A stretch of DNA of 64,000 nucleotides, from positions 124,001 to 188,000 of the forward strand of contig NZ_SUKF01000004.1 of assembly GCF_005047655.1 (NCBI RefSeq), in the 5' to 3' direction. Of this stretch, positions 1-9,830 are shown one piece after another. The notes beneath the pieces were generated by a model that ran no database searches, was not told the DNA's origin, and was given only the letters and a program-made list of their open reading frames with translations. The DNA is from Sinimarinibacterium arenosum (GTDB lineage: Bacteria; Pseudomonadota; Gammaproteobacteria; Nevskiales; Nevskiaceae). The number at the start of each line of letters is the position of its first letter. The stretch's first letter is position 1. The translations under genes were made by a program, and so were the position numbers.

Positions 1-1290
1 TTCCGCCTGAAGGCGTTCCGCCGCTGGCAGAAGATGACCGAGCCCCTGTGGGCGAACGTGCAGTACCCGCCGATCGACTACCAGTCGATCTCGTACTACT
101 CGGCGCCCAAGTCGATGGCGAACGCCCCGAAGTCACTCGACGAGGTCGACCCCAAGCTGCTGGAGACCTACACCAAGCTCGGCATCCCGGTCCAGGAGCA
201 GGCCATGCTCGCCGGCGTCGCCGTCGACATGGTGTTCGACTCGGTTTCGGTCGGCACCACGTTCAAGAAAAAGCTGTCCGAAGCCGGCGTGATCTTCTGC
301 TCGATCTCCGAAGCCGTGCACGAGCATCCGGAGCTGGTGCGCAAGTACCTCGGCAGTGTCGTGCCCTTCGGCGACAACTTCTACGCCGCATTGAATTCGG
401 CAGTGTTCACCGACGGCTCCTTCGTGTTCATCCCCAAGGGCGTGCGCTGCCCGATGGAACTGTCGACCTACTTCCGCATCAACGAGCGCAACACCGGCCA
501 GTTCGAGCGCACGCTGATCGTGGCCGAGGAAGCCAGCCACGTGTCGTATCTGGAAGGCTGCACCGCGCCGCAGCGTGACGAAAACCAGCTGCATGCCGCC
601 GTGGTCGAGCTGGTCGCGCTGGACGACGCCGAGATCAAGTACTCGACCGTGCAGAACTGGTACCCGGGCGACGAGAACGGTGTCGGCGGCATCTATAACT
701 TCGTGACCAAGCGCGGCGACTGCCGCGGCCCGCGCAGCAAGATTTCCTGGACCCAGGTCGAAACCGGTTCGGCGATCACCTGGAAGTATCCAAGCTGCAT
801 CCTGCGCGGCGACGATTCAGTCGGCGAGTTCTACTCGGTGGCACTGACGCATCACCGTCAGCAAGCCGACACCGGCACCAAGATGATCCACATCGGCAGG
901 AACACGCGCTCGACCATCGTCTCCAAGGGCATTTCCGCCGGCCACGGCCAGCAGTCCTACCGCGGACTGGTCCGCGTGCTGCCGAGCGCGGAAGGCGCGC
1001 GCAACTACACGCAGTGTGATTCGCTGCTGATCGGCGACCAGTGCGGCGCCCATACCTTCCCCTACACCGAGATCCGCAACCCCAGCGCGATCCTCGAACA
1101 CGAAGCGACGACGTCGAAGATCAGCGACGACCAGCTGTTCTATGCCCGCACCCGCGGCATCGGCGAGGAAGACGCGGTCTCGATGATCGTCAACGGCTTC
1201 TGCAAGGCCGTGTTCAAGGAGCTGCCGATGGAATTCGCCGTCGAGGCGCAGAAGCTGCTGCAGGTGTCACTGGAAGGAGCGGTGGGGTGA
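1..1290 (+). CDS. sufB: SufB, Fe-S cluster scaffold subunit (5' end outside window)
   Basis: Scaffold subunit of the SufBCD complex, which builds Fe-S clusters in the cytosol under oxidative stress or iron limitation. The reading frame is open from base 1 ([12 protein letters not shown]...), so the first ~60 residues lie upstream. The internal ATG at 34 is not the start, because family members run about 480 residues and continue N-terminally with this same WRLKAFRRW-type stretch. The visible 429 residues carry the SufB hallmark [15 protein letters not shown], the central beta-helix region, and a C-terminal EHEATTSKI...GIGEEDA segment shared with SufD. It is the first visible gene of a suf operon (tautomerase-like gene, sufC, sufD, sufS follow on the same strand). 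A strong hairpin lies just after its stop. Confidence 0.97.
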   Translation, partial: FRLKAFRRWQKMTEPLWANVQYPPIDYQSISYYSAPKSMANAPKSLDEVDPKLLETYTKLGIPVQEQAMLAGVAVDMVFDSVSVGTTFKKKLSEAGVIFCSISEAVHEHPELVRKYLGSVVPFGDNFYAALNSAVFTDGSFVFIPKGVRCPMELSTYFRINERNTGQFERTLIVAEEASHVSYLEGCTAPQRDENQLHAAVVELVALDDAEIKYSTVQNWYPGDENGVGGIYNFVTKRGDCRGPRSKISWTQVETGSAITWKYPSCILRGDDSVGEFYSVALTHHRQQADTGTKMIHIGRNTRSTIVSKGISAGHGQQSYRGLVRVLPSAEGARNYTQCDSLLIGDQCGAHTFPYTEIRNPSAILEHEATTSKISDDQLFYARTRGIGEEDAVSMIVNGFCKAVFKELPMEFAVEAQKLLQVSLEGAVG

Positions 1291-1310
1291 GCCGCGGTTG
1301 CCCCAGGCAA

Positions 1311-1337
1311 GCAAAAGCCACACAAGGTGGCTTTTGC
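1311..1337 (+). terminator. Strong hairpin between sufB and the rest of the suf operon
   Basis: Perfect 11-bp inverted repeat (GCAAAAGCCAC / GTGGCTTTTGC) around a 5-nt loop, 20 nt after the sufB stop. The U-run lies inside the 3' arm rather than after it, so termination may be only partial, or the hairpin may be an mRNA stability/processing element. It would allow different amounts of SufB and of the downstream sufCDS message. No other promoter is obvious before the next gene. Confidence 0.6.
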
Positions 1338-1448
1338 AGTGGCGAACGCCCGCGCGTCCCGCGCGGGCCGGGATGCTTCCGTGTGGACCGTCACAAGCCA
1401 ACGCACTCGAACCCCTCCCCCGCACAACCCGGAGTTGGAGCCTGAGCC

Positions 1449-1643
1449 ATGCCGATCATCCGCATTGAAATGCTCGAAGGCCGCTCGCGTGAACAGAAGC
1501 GCGAGCTCAGCGAAGCGCTGACCCGCGAGTACGTCCGCATCTGCGGCGGTCGCGCCGAGGCCATCTACGTCGTCATCGACGACATCCCGAAAGAGAACTG
1601 GGCGGTCGGCGGACAGCTGCTCGCCGACAAATATCCGGACTGA
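1449..1643 (+). CDS. 4-oxalocrotonate tautomerase-like protein within suf operon
   Basis: A 64-residue member of the tautomerase superfamily (4-OT type). Met removal would expose the catalytic Pro-1 of MPIIRIEMLEGRS. The family pattern continues with EQKRELSEALT and the C-terminal ENWAVGG motif that lines the active site. Family members form hexamers and catalyse keto-enol tautomerisation or dehalogenation; the substrate cannot be read from sequence. A GGAG-type ribosome site precedes the ATG. It sits between sufB and sufC, 8 bp upstream of sufC, so it is probably cotranscribed with the Fe-S genes. A role in Fe-S assembly is not established; cotranscription is an inference from spacing. Confidence 0.9.
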   Translation: MPIIRIEMLEGRSREQKRELSEALTREYVRICGGRAEAIYVVIDDIPKENWAVGGQLLADKYPD

Positions 1644-1651
1644 ATCTCCTC

Positions 1652-2398
1652 ATGCTTGAAATCAAGAATCTGCACGCCACCGTCAACGGCACCGAAATCC
1701 TCAAGGGGCTGGATCTGACGATCCAGCCCGGAGAAGTGCACGCCATCATGGGCCCGAATGGCGCAGGCAAATCCACGCTGTCGAAGCTTCTGGCCGGCAG
1801 CGAAGACTATGTGGTCACCGAAGGCAGCGTGCGCCTCGACGGCAAGGACCTGCTCGAGCTGGCGCCCGAAGAACGTGCGGCCGCTGGCATCTTTCTCGGC
1901 TTCCAGTATCCGGTCGAGATTCCCGGCGTCAGCAACATGGTCTTCCTGAAAGCGGCGTTCAACGCCCAGCGCAAGATCCGCGGCGAAGCCGAGCTCAGCG
2001 CGGGCGACTTCCTCGCCTGGGTCCGTCACCGGGTCAAGCAGATGCAGATGGACCCGCAGATGCTCCATCGCGGCGTCAACGAAGGATTCTCCGGTGGCGA
2101 GAAGAAGCGCAACGAGATTCTGCAGATGCTGGTACTCGAACCCCGCCTGATGGTGCTCGACGAGACCGATTCCGGCCTCGACATCGACGCCCTCAAGGTG
2201 GTCGCCGACGGCATCAACGCGCTGCGCTCCCCCGAGCGCTCGACCTTGCTGGTCACGCATTACCAGCGTCTGCTCGACCATGTGCAACCGGACTTCGTGC
2301 ACGTGCTCGCGGCTGGCCGCATCGTCAAGTCCGGCGGACCTGAACTGGCACGCGAGCTCGAAGAAAAGGGCTACGGCTGGCTGCAGCAGGCGGCCTGA
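1652..2398 (+). CDS. sufC: SufC, ATPase of the SufBCD Fe-S assembly complex
   Basis: Cytosolic ABC-type ATPase (248 aa) that drives conformational change of the SufB-SufD scaffold. Visible motifs: Walker A GPNGAGKST at about residues 34-42, ABC signature region FSGGEKKRNEI, Walker B/D-loop LMVLDETDSGLDID, and the switch histidine in LLVTHYQRL. There is no transmembrane domain, as expected. Length matches the family. Its TGA overlaps the ATG of sufD (TGATG), which indicates translational coupling. Confidence 0.98.
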   Translation: MLEIKNLHATVNGTEILKGLDLTIQPGEVHAIMGPNGAGKSTLSKLLAGSEDYVVTEGSVRLDGKDLLELAPEERAAAGIFLGFQYPVEIPGVSNMVFLKAAFNAQRKIRGEAELSAGDFLAWVRHRVKQMQMDPQMLHRGVNEGFSGGEKKRNEILQMLVLEPRLMVLDETDSGLDIDALKVVADGINALRSPERSTLLVTHYQRLLDHVQPDFVHVLAAGRIVKSGGPELARELEEKGYGWLQQAA

Positions 2399-3621
2399 TG
2401 TTGAACCAGGACGCCTATACCCGCGCCTTCGAGGCGCTGCTGCCGAGCCTGTCCGGCAGCGAACGCGATACGCGCAGTGCGCAGCTGCAGCGCTTCTTCA
2501 GCGCAGGGCTGCCCAACCGCTCGATCGAAACCTTCAAGTACAGCGACTTCACCGCGCTGGCCGAAGGTGCCTTCGCGCTCGCGCTGAAGGCACCCTCGCC
2601 GTCGCTGGACGCCTGGACCCTGCCGGACTGTACGCAGCAGCTGCTAATCAACGGTCATGCGGCTACGCCAACAGCTGCGCTCGATGGCCCCATCAGCGAA
2701 CCGGCGCATGCCGGACTGGCCGCGCTCAATGCCGCATTCGCGACGCCCGGCCTGCAACTGCAGCTGGAACGCAACGTGGCCCTGGAGCAGCCGCTGCATG
2801 TGCTGAACCTCAGCGTACTGGATACGCCGGCAAAGATGATCCATCTGCGCCATCGCATCCGACTCGAAGCCGGCGCGTCGGCCACCGTGGTGTTGCACGA
2901 TATCGGCCTCGGCGACGCCGAGCGCTGGATCACGCAGACGCTCGAGATCGATCTCGCCGCCAACGCCCGGCTACAACTGATCCGCATCCAGGATGAATCC
3001 GCCGCCACCAGCGGCTGGTTCCAGGCCACCGCGCGCATCCAGCGCGACGCGTCCATTCAACTGCTGCAGTTCGATTTCGGCGGCGCGCGCATCCGCAACG
3101 ACCTGCGCCTGTTGCTGCAGGGCGAAGGCGCGGAGTGCGGCCTGCATGGCCTGTTCGCTCCGGCAGGCGGTACGCATGTCGACAATCACACGGTGATCGA
3201 GCATCAGGCTCCGCACTGCGTCAGCCGCGAGTTCTTTCGTGGACTCGCCTGGGACAAGGCGCATGCCGTGTTCAATGGCCGCATCGTGGTACAGCCCGGT
3301 GCGCAGAAGACCGACTCCGAGCAGCGCATCGCCAATCTTGTGATCGGCAAGGGCGCCGAGATCAACGCCAAGCCGGAACTCGAAATCCATGCCGATGACG
3401 TCAAGTGCGCGCACGGCGCGACGTTCGGCCAGCTCGATACGTCGGCGCTGTTCTACCTGCGCACGCGCGGCGTCCCGGAAGCCACCGCATTGAGCCTGCT
3501 GACCTTCAGCTTTGCGGCTGATGCGCTGCAGCGCATCAGTTGGCCATCACTGCGCGAATTCGTCACCCGCCGCTTCCTGGCGCGCATGGGCGGCGATCTG
3601 GACGCCGGAGAACTGCTGTGA
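2398..3621 (+). CDS. sufD: SufD, Fe-S assembly scaffold partner
   Basis: A 407-aa paralogue of SufB and partner in the SufBC2D complex. The C-terminal half is the conserved SufBD core: a stretch equivalent to QKTDSEQRIANLVIGKGAEI, then the motif VKCAHGATFGQLD and a RTRGVPEATALSLLTFSFA segment that matches SufB family ends. The N-terminal third is divergent, as usual for SufD. The start overlaps the sufC stop, and its own TGA overlaps the GTG start of sufS. Confidence 0.96.
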   Translation: MLNQDAYTRAFEALLPSLSGSERDTRSAQLQRFFSAGLPNRSIETFKYSDFTALAEGAFALALKAPSPSLDAWTLPDCTQQLLINGHAATPTAALDGPISEPAHAGLAALNAAFATPGLQLQLERNVALEQPLHVLNLSVLDTPAKMIHLRHRIRLEAGASATVVLHDIGLGDAERWITQTLEIDLAANARLQLIRIQDESAATSGWFQATARIQRDASIQLLQFDFGGARIRNDLRLLLQGEGAECGLHGLFAPAGGTHVDNHTVIEHQAPHCVSREFFRGLAWDKAHAVFNGRIVVQPGAQKTDSEQRIANLVIGKGAEINAKPELEIHADDVKCAHGATFGQLDTSALFYLRTRGVPEATALSLLTFSFAADALQRISWPSLREFVTRRFLARMGGDLDAGELL

Positions 3622-4826
3622 GCGACTTCGACCTGGACCGCGTCCGCGCCGATTTTCCGATCCTGCGCGAAGTCATTCACGGCAAGCGGCTGGCGTACCT
3701 GGATAACGGCGCCACCACCCAAAAGCCAGAAGCCGTGCTGCTGGCACTGGACGGCTACTACCGTCACGCCAACGCCAACGTCCACCGTGCAGTGCATGAG
3801 CTGGCCGCCCGCGCGACCCGCGGCTACGAATCCGCACGCGACACCATCGCCGCGTGGTTCAACGCCGCGCGCGAGGAAATCGTGTTCACCCGCGGCACCA
3901 CCGATGCGATCAACCTGGTCGCGCGCAGCTTCCTGCAACCGCGCATCGCGCCCGGTGACGAAGTGCTGGTGACAACGATGGAGCACCACTCCAACATCGT
4001 GCCGTGGCAGCTCGCCGGCGCGAAGACCGTCGCCGCGCCGATCAATGACGCCGGCGAACTGGACGTCGACGCCTGGCGCGCAATGCTCAATCCGCGCACC
4101 AAGCTGGTTGCCGTCGTGCACTGCTCGAACTCGCTCGGCACGATCAATCCGATCGCCACGCTGATCGCCGAAGCGCATGCGCGCGGGATTCCGGTCCTGG
4201 TCGACGGCGCCCAGTCTGCGGCGCATATCGCGGTGGACGTGCGGGAGCTGGACGTCGACTTCTATGCCTGCTCGTCGCACAAGTTCTACGGCCCGACCGG
4301 CTTCGGCGTGCTCTATGCCAAGCGCGAACATCTCGAAGCGATGCAGCCGCGCGACGGCGGCGGTGACATGATCGACACAGTCGCCTTTGACGGCAGCACC
4401 TGGAACGAGATCCCGTACAAGTTCGAGGCCGGCACGCCGGACATCGCCGGTGCGATCGGTGCCGCCGCGGCGCTGGACTATCTCGCCGGCGTCGGCCTGC
4501 AGGCCGCCGCAGATCACGAGCACGCGGTGCTGGCCTATGCGACAGAAAAAATGAGCGGCGTTCCGGGCCTGAGACTGGTCGGGACGGCCCGGCAGAAGGC
4601 CGGCATCCTGTCCTTTGTGATGGACTGCGCGCATCCGCATGACATCGGCAGCATTCTGGATCAGGCCGGGGTCGCGATCCGCACCGGCCATCACTGCACG
4701 ATGCCGCTGATGAAGCGCTATGGCCTGCCGGCCACGGCACGCGCTTCGCTCGCGCTGTACAACGGCAAGGACGACGTCGACCAGCTGGTCGACGCACTGC
4801 ACATGGTCAATCGTCTGTTTGCGTAA
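3618..4826 (+). CDS. sufS: SufS, group II cysteine desulfurase
   Basis: PLP-dependent cysteine desulfurase (402 aa) supplying sulfur for Suf cluster assembly. The frame is open further upstream, but the GTG at 3618 overlapping the sufD stop (GTGA) gives the normal N-terminus VSDFDLDRVRADFPIL. Visible features: PLP lysine in SSHKFYGPTG (about K222), the catalytic cysteine in RTGHHCTMPLM (about C360), and the LDNGATTQKP motif near the N-terminus. No sufE follows; the next gene is an unrelated sensor protein, so the sulfur acceptor must be encoded elsewhere. Confidence 0.97.
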   Translation: MSDFDLDRVRADFPILREVIHGKRLAYLDNGATTQKPEAVLLALDGYYRHANANVHRAVHELAARATRGYESARDTIAAWFNAAREEIVFTRGTTDAINLVARSFLQPRIAPGDEVLVTTMEHHSNIVPWQLAGAKTVAAPINDAGELDVDAWRAMLNPRTKLVAVVHCSNSLGTINPIATLIAEAHARGIPVLVDGAQSAAHIAVDVRELDVDFYACSSHKFYGPTGFGVLYAKREHLEAMQPRDGGGDMIDTVAFDGSTWNEIPYKFEAGTPDIAGAIGAAAALDYLAGVGLQAAADHEHAVLAYATEKMSGVPGLRLVGTARQKAGILSFVMDCAHPHDIGSILDQAGVAIRTGHHCTMPLMKRYGLPATARASLALYNGKDDVDQLVDALHMVNRLFA

Positions 4827-4917
4827 GCGCGGGGCCGACGAACGCAGGTGAGCACGCCGGTAGGGTATGCGATGATGACCAGACATCCGTACCGGCGTTG
4901 TTCCGCGCAGTCTGCCC

Positions 4918-7900
4918 ATGAGCGGCCCCCGCACCACTGACGTGTCACCGGCGGCCCTATACCGTCCCGGCTACCGCAATACCCTGCATCTGAAGATCGC
5001 GGGGATCTTGCTGGTGGTCGCAGTCGCTGCAGCAGCGGCGATCGTCGTCGGCTATCGCCTGCTGGTCCAGCAGCCGCTGGCGGGCAGCCAGCGGCAATTC
5101 CAGCAGGAAGCCGCACTGCGCATCCGACAGCAGCTGGTCGCACAGCTCCGGCATACTGAAACTGTTGCCGCGCTGATCGGTGCCAGCGCGTTTTCACAGA
5201 ACGATCCGGCAGCCAGCTCCCCAAACCCTGGAGAACTGCTTTCGATCATCGGTGACAGGCAGTACGCAGGCGTGGGCATCTGGCCCCAACCACGCTCAGC
5301 CGACGCAGCTCGTCGCAGTGCCTACTGGATCGTGCCCGCATCCGGCGAGATCCAGCTTCGGCATGACTATAACGATCGCCGCGTCGCTCCCTACGACCAT
5401 GAGCGCTGGTATACACCCGCTCCGTATGCGCAGCGCGGACATTGCGCCTGGACCGAAGCCTACCGGCATCCGCTGGCGCAACGTGAAGTCGTCAGCTGCG
5501 CCATGGCCATATACGCTCAGGACCATCTGGTGGGCGTCGTGACCATTGACCTGCCACTCACCGCACTGGCCCAACCCCTGGGCCCTGCCGATAGCGGCGC
5601 CTATGCGGTGCTGCTGTCCGCAGACAACCAGATCCTGGCTGCGGATGCCACTTTTGGCGGCATCAGCTCATCGAAAGGCGAAATCCGCAATCTTGCCGCG
5701 CTGGCGCAGCGCGACGACCGCTACAACCCGCTGGCCCTGGCGATGCATCGTCAGCGCGAGACCTGGCTGGAGAATCTGCGCGCATCGTCGCTGTACAGCA
5801 GCGATGCAATTGATCGTCTCGAGTCCGGCACGCGGGCGCTGGCACGCGCCGAGAGTGAGTCGATCCTGGCGCAGCTCTGGCTGCCACAACTCCCCGGAGC
5901 CGAGACTGATGCTGGCCACTGGATGACGCTGGATTCGGATCCGATCATCGGCGGCCGCGCAGAAATCACGCTGCTGTCGGTTCCGGGGACTGCGTGGCGG
6001 CTACTGCGAATCGAGTCCGCCGCGCAAGGCGTCAATTCGATTGAACGCGCCTTCGCGCGCGGCACGGCAATCATCGCCGCCACGCTGCTGCTCGCACTAC
6101 TGCTGACCTATGGCGCGCTGAGATTCGTCGTGGTCAGACCCCTGCGCAGGATCAACAGCGAGGTCAGCCGCGGCACGCATGCCCTTGAGGAAGCGCTGCT
6201 GCTGACGCTGGACGAATCCAGACGCGACGAATTTGGCGCACTCGCCCACCACTACAACGAGCGCTCACGACAGCTCCGCGAACTCAGCGCACGCAGCGCG
6301 GGCAGTCAACGCAGCGGCGGCAATAACGCCAACGCGGGCGACAGCACCGAACAGCGAGTGATGCGCCGGACCGCCAGCATCCAGACAGCCCGCCTCAGCG
6401 CTATGATCGAGGCCAGCGACAAACCCACCATTGTCTGCAACGCCGACGGCACGGTGGAATTGATCAACGACGCGGCCTCGCCGCTGCTCCAGTGCAACGC
6501 CAGGCAGGCACTGGGCCGCTCTCTCGATGACGTCCTGCTGCTGAGAATTTTCGGCGATCCGGTGACGGAGCTGATCGGACGGCTGGCGGGTCAGGCCCGT
6601 GCGCTGGATTACCGCGACGGGATGGAAGCGATGACCGATCATGGCCCGGTTCCGATCCATTTGCGACTGGTTCCGGTAACTTCAGACAACCACCAACTCG
6701 ATGGTGCGATTCTTGTCATTGAACCGCGCGTGGCAACACTTGAGGCGCCCGCGCAGGGCAGCAGCAACGTCGCACGCCTGACGGGTCTGCCGGGCCGTAC
6801 GGCCCTCGAACGGCAATTGCGCAGCCTGCTGGACACCGCGACGGTTGCCCACCGCTCACATGCCTTGCTGCTGATCGACGTCGACCGACTCAAGGACCTC
6901 AACGAACGCAGTGGTCGCTCCGCCGGAGATGACGTCCTGATTCACATCGGCGAACGCCTGACGTCGGAGACCCAACGCATTGGCAGCCTTTACCACACTG
7001 GCAGTGACCAGTTTGCTGTGGTGGTGGAAAACATCAACAGCGAGGATGCCTGCCGCTACGCCGATGAATTACGCCAAGCGATTGCGGCCCATGCAATCCA
7101 GATCGAGGATGAGGAATTCATCGCTACCGCCAGTATCGGCGTAACCCTGTTCAGCGATCCGATCGATACACCGGTGGACGTCATCCGTCGAGCGGAAGCC
7201 GCATGCATGCGCGCGAAGTCCGACGGACGCAATCGCACCGTATTGCACGATGCCGCGATGGTGGTACAACCAGCCGCCGCCACCGACGCCGTCTGGGTGC
7301 GCCGGATACACGACGGCCTCGAACGCGACCTGTTCCATCTGGCCACCCAGTATCTGCACCCGACCACGCCGCCTGCCCACGGCGGTGGCGCATTGTTCGA
7401 GCTGCTGCTGACGCTGGAGGATGAGGAAGGTTTCTGGAACGAGACCGACGCCTATCGCGGCGCAGCAGAGCGCCATCATCTGATCGCAAAGATAGACCGC
7501 TGGATGCTCAAGGCGCTGTTCAAATGCCTGGGGCAGTATCCCGACCGGGTGCAACAGTGCGACGGCATCGTCGTGCACCTGTCGGCGTCCAGCCTGACCG
7601 ATCGCCAGCTGCTGGATCACCTGGTCGATCTGTTCTCGAAACAGCCCGAGGTTCCTCCGCCGCTGCTGTGCTTCGAAATCGACGAACGCACGATGACCGA
7701 ACATGCGCAGGCCGCGATCGCCTTTTCGGAGGCGGCACGCGCCATCGGTTGCAAGCTGTGTGTCGGCCACTTCCAGGCGAGCCGACTGGCCGATCTGTCG
7801 CTGCTGCGACGAATTCCCGCAGACTGTGTACGGATCGACGCTTCAGAGTTTCTGCAGTTGCAGAGCGACGCCATCGAACAGACCGTTGCCGGCGCCCGGA

Positions 7901-8061
7901 TCAAGCTCGCACGGGATCTGCGCCGTCAGGTCATCGTTAATAACGTCGATTCCCCCTGGCAGCGCGCCGTCTGGACACGACTCGGCGCGGACTATCTGCA
8001 GGGTACCGATATTGCCCGGTCGACACCGATGGTCTTCGACGTCACCGAAGCCAAGCATTAA
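4918..8061 (+). CDS. Membrane sensor with Cache, HAMP, PAS and degenerate GGDEF/EAL domains
   Basis: A 1047-aa inner-membrane signalling protein. Transmembrane helix at about 24-50, a large periplasmic Cache-like sensor to about 380, second helix at 382-405, HAMP, PAS-like domain from about 493, GGDEF-like domain from about 620, EAL-like domain from about 790. Both output domains look catalytically dead. GGDEF reads GSDQF (695-699). In the EAL region the motif is ELL (828-830), the expected VNLS is VHLS, and the DDFG metal site reads VGHF. A role as a c-di-GMP effector or protein-interaction sensor is therefore more likely than synthesis or hydrolysis. It stands alone between sufS and convergent recJ. 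No strong ribosome site is visible before the ATG, so the start is less sure. Confidence 0.9.
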   Translation: MSGPRTTDVSPAALYRPGYRNTLHLKIAGILLVVAVAAAAAIVVGYRLLVQQPLAGSQRQFQQEAALRIRQQLVAQLRHTETVAALIGASAFSQNDPAASSPNPGELLSIIGDRQYAGVGIWPQPRSADAARRSAYWIVPASGEIQLRHDYNDRRVAPYDHERWYTPAPYAQRGHCAWTEAYRHPLAQREVVSCAMAIYAQDHLVGVVTIDLPLTALAQPLGPADSGAYAVLLSADNQILAADATFGGISSSKGEIRNLAALAQRDDRYNPLALAMHRQRETWLENLRASSLYSSDAIDRLESGTRALARAESESILAQLWLPQLPGAETDAGHWMTLDSDPIIGGRAEITLLSVPGTAWRLLRIESAAQGVNSIERAFARGTAIIAATLLLALLLTYGALRFVVVRPLRRINSEVSRGTHALEEALLLTLDESRRDEFGALAHHYNERSRQLRELSARSAGSQRSGGNNANAGDSTEQRVMRRTASIQTARLSAMIEASDKPTIVCNADGTVELINDAASPLLQCNARQALGRSLDDVLLLRIFGDPVTELIGRLAGQARALDYRDGMEAMTDHGPVPIHLRLVPVTSDNHQLDGAILVIEPRVATLEAPAQGSSNVARLTGLPGRTALERQLRSLLDTATVAHRSHALLLIDVDRLKDLNERSGRSAGDDVLIHIGERLTSETQRIGSLYHTGSDQFAVVVENINSEDACRYADELRQAIAAHAIQIEDEEFIATASIGVTLFSDPIDTPVDVIRRAEAACMRAKSDGRNRTVLHDAAMVVQPAAATDAVWVRRIHDGLERDLFHLATQYLHPTTPPAHGGGALFELLLTLEDEEGFWNETDAYRGAAERHHLIAKIDRWMLKALFKCLGQYPDRVQQCDGIVVHLSASSLTDRQLLDHLVDLFSKQPEVPPPLLCFEIDERTMTEHAQAAIAFSEAARAIGCKLCVGHFQASRLADLSLLRRIPADCVRIDASEFLQLQSDAIEQTVAGARIKLARDLRRQVIVNNVDSPWQRAVWTRLGADYLQGTDIARSTPMVFDVTEAKH

Positions 8062-8072
8062 GCGTTGCCGGC

Positions 8073-9764
8073 CTACCCTGGCCGCAGCTCGGCAATGCGC
8101 AGATCCACGGTTTCGGCGCCGCGGAAACGATTCACTGCCAGCGCATACACCACTTGCACCCTCCCCCGCGACTGCATGCGTTCGGCGCCGTTGAAATCGA
8201 TGGCATCGATGACACCGGCGGGGCTGCGCAGCCGATACTTGATGTGCGCCGCATCGGACCCCACCGGCCGCGCCAGCTCAACGTCAAAGCGTCCCTCGAA
8301 CAAAGGCTCGGCAAATCCCTGTCCCCAAGGCCCACCATCTTCCAGGGCCAGCGCGGTCTCCAGATTCAACTCGTCATCCGCCAATTCGCCATCGGTCAGG
8401 ATCACGCGCTGAAGATCCGTCGGCGCCAGCTGCTCAAGGCAGACACGATCGAACGCCTCGGCAAAAACCTCGAGCTGATCCCGTCGCAACGACAATCCCG
8501 CCGCCATCGCATGGCCACCGAAGCGCGCAATCAGACCGGGCCGCTCGGCATCGATCCGCGCCAGCACGTCGCGCAGATGCAATCCGGCAATCGAACGCCC
8601 TGAACCCTTGAGCTCGTCGGCGTTGTGCGCCTGGGCAAAGGCGATGACCGGTCGATGCAGCGATTCCTTGAGCTTGCTGGCGACCAGGCCGACCACACCT
8701 TCATGCCACTCCGGATGGAACAGACAGACACCGGTCGCGGTGTTGTCCTGCGCCAGCTCCTGTGCATCGAACTGCATCTGGTCCTGAATGCTGCGCCGCT
8801 CGCGGTTGATTCCGTCCAATCGCATGGCCAGTTCACGCGCCTGGGTGAGGTCGTCGGTGAGCAGGCACTCAATACCGCAACACATATCTTCAAGGCGACC
8901 TGCCGCGTTAATGCGTGGCGCCAGGCCAAAGCCGATGTCGGCGGCGCTGGTACGCGCAGGGTCACGTCCGGCACAGGCCAGCAATGACAGCACCCCAGGA
9001 CGCGTGCGCCCGGCGCGGATGCGACGCAAGCCCTGCTCCACCAGAATGCGGTTGTTGTGGTCGAGGCGCACCAGGTCGGCTACCGTGCCCACAGCGACCA
9101 GATCCAGCAGGCTGGCCAGATTCGGACCGCTGTCGTCACCGAACGCGCCGCGTCGTCGCAGCTCCGCGCGCAGCGCCAGCAGCAGATAAAACATGACGCC
9201 GACGCCGGCCAGCGCCTTGGAGGCGAAGGGACAGCCTGGCTGGTTCGGATTGACAATCGCGTGCGCAGCCGGCAACACCTCACCCGGAAGATGATGATCG
9301 GTCACGATCACGCGCAGGCCCAGCGCACGCGCGCGTTCGACACCGGCAATGCTGGCAATCCCGTTGTCGACTGTCACCAGCACACTGGCGCCTGTCGCCG
9401 CCGCCTGCTCCGCCAGCGCCGGCGACAGGCCATAGCCCATCACGAAGCGATCCGGCACCACGTAGTGCACTGCCGAAGCACCGAGGGCACGAAGACCGAG
9501 AACGCCAACCGCCGTGCCCGTGGCACCATCGGCGTCGTAGTCTCCGGCAATGACGATGGAATCACCGGCCGCGATCGCATCCGCCAGCAGGGATGCCGCA
9601 ACGTTGATCCCGAGCAGGCCGTCAGGAGGCAGCAGATGCGTGAGCTCCAGCGACAACTGCTCGGCACCGACATCGCGTGCGGCGTAAACCCGGCGCAGCA
9701 CCGGATGCAGCGTCGCCGGCAACACCCTGGTGTCACCCGGGTTGCGACGCTGGATAGCGGTCAC
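8073..9764 (-). CDS. recJ: RecJ, single-stranded-DNA-specific 5'-3' exonuclease
   Basis: A 563-aa DHH-superfamily nuclease that degrades ssDNA in the RecF recombination pathway, mismatch repair and base-excision repair. DHH motif I is DYDADG at 75-80 and the DHH triad is at 156-158. The DHHA1 glycine-rich part is visible as RFGGHAMAAGLSL, and the OB-fold region closes the protein (DGGPWGQGFAEPLFEGRF). Length matches E. coli RecJ. It converges on the upstream sensor gene with 11 bp between stops. The thrC-hom-alaC genes lie upstream on the same strand. Confidence 0.97.
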   Translation of the reverse strand: MTAIQRRNPGDTRVLPATLHPVLRRVYAARDVGAEQLSLELTHLLPPDGLLGINVAASLLADAIAAGDSIVIAGDYDADGATGTAVGVLGLRALGASAVHYVVPDRFVMGYGLSPALAEQAAATGASVLVTVDNGIASIAGVERARALGLRVIVTDHHLPGEVLPAAHAIVNPNQPGCPFASKALAGVGVMFYLLLALRAELRRRGAFGDDSGPNLASLLDLVAVGTVADLVRLDHNNRILVEQGLRRIRAGRTRPGVLSLLACAGRDPARTSAADIGFGLAPRINAAGRLEDMCCGIECLLTDDLTQARELAMRLDGINRERRSIQDQMQFDAQELAQDNTATGVCLFHPEWHEGVVGLVASKLKESLHRPVIAFAQAHNADELKGSGRSIAGLHLRDVLARIDAERPGLIARFGGHAMAAGLSLRRDQLEVFAEAFDRVCLEQLAPTDLQRVILTDGELADDELNLETALALEDGGPWGQGFAEPLFEGRFDVELARPVGSDAAHIKYRLRSPAGVIDAIDFNGAERMQSRGRVQVVYALAVNRFRGAETVDLRIAELRPG

Positions 9765-9830
9765 AGGCTCAGCTCCCGAACCGCAACCGCAGATTATCGA
9801 CGGTCAGATGCCGGGCCCTGGAAATGTAGA

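Noticed and set aside
34-1290. ATG at 34 as the start of sufB
   Set aside because: The frame is open to base 1 and matches the family upstream of this Met; the gene is cut by the window edge.
3453-4937. 494-aa frame antisense to sufD/sufS
   Set aside because: Covers two well-supported genes and shows no domain.
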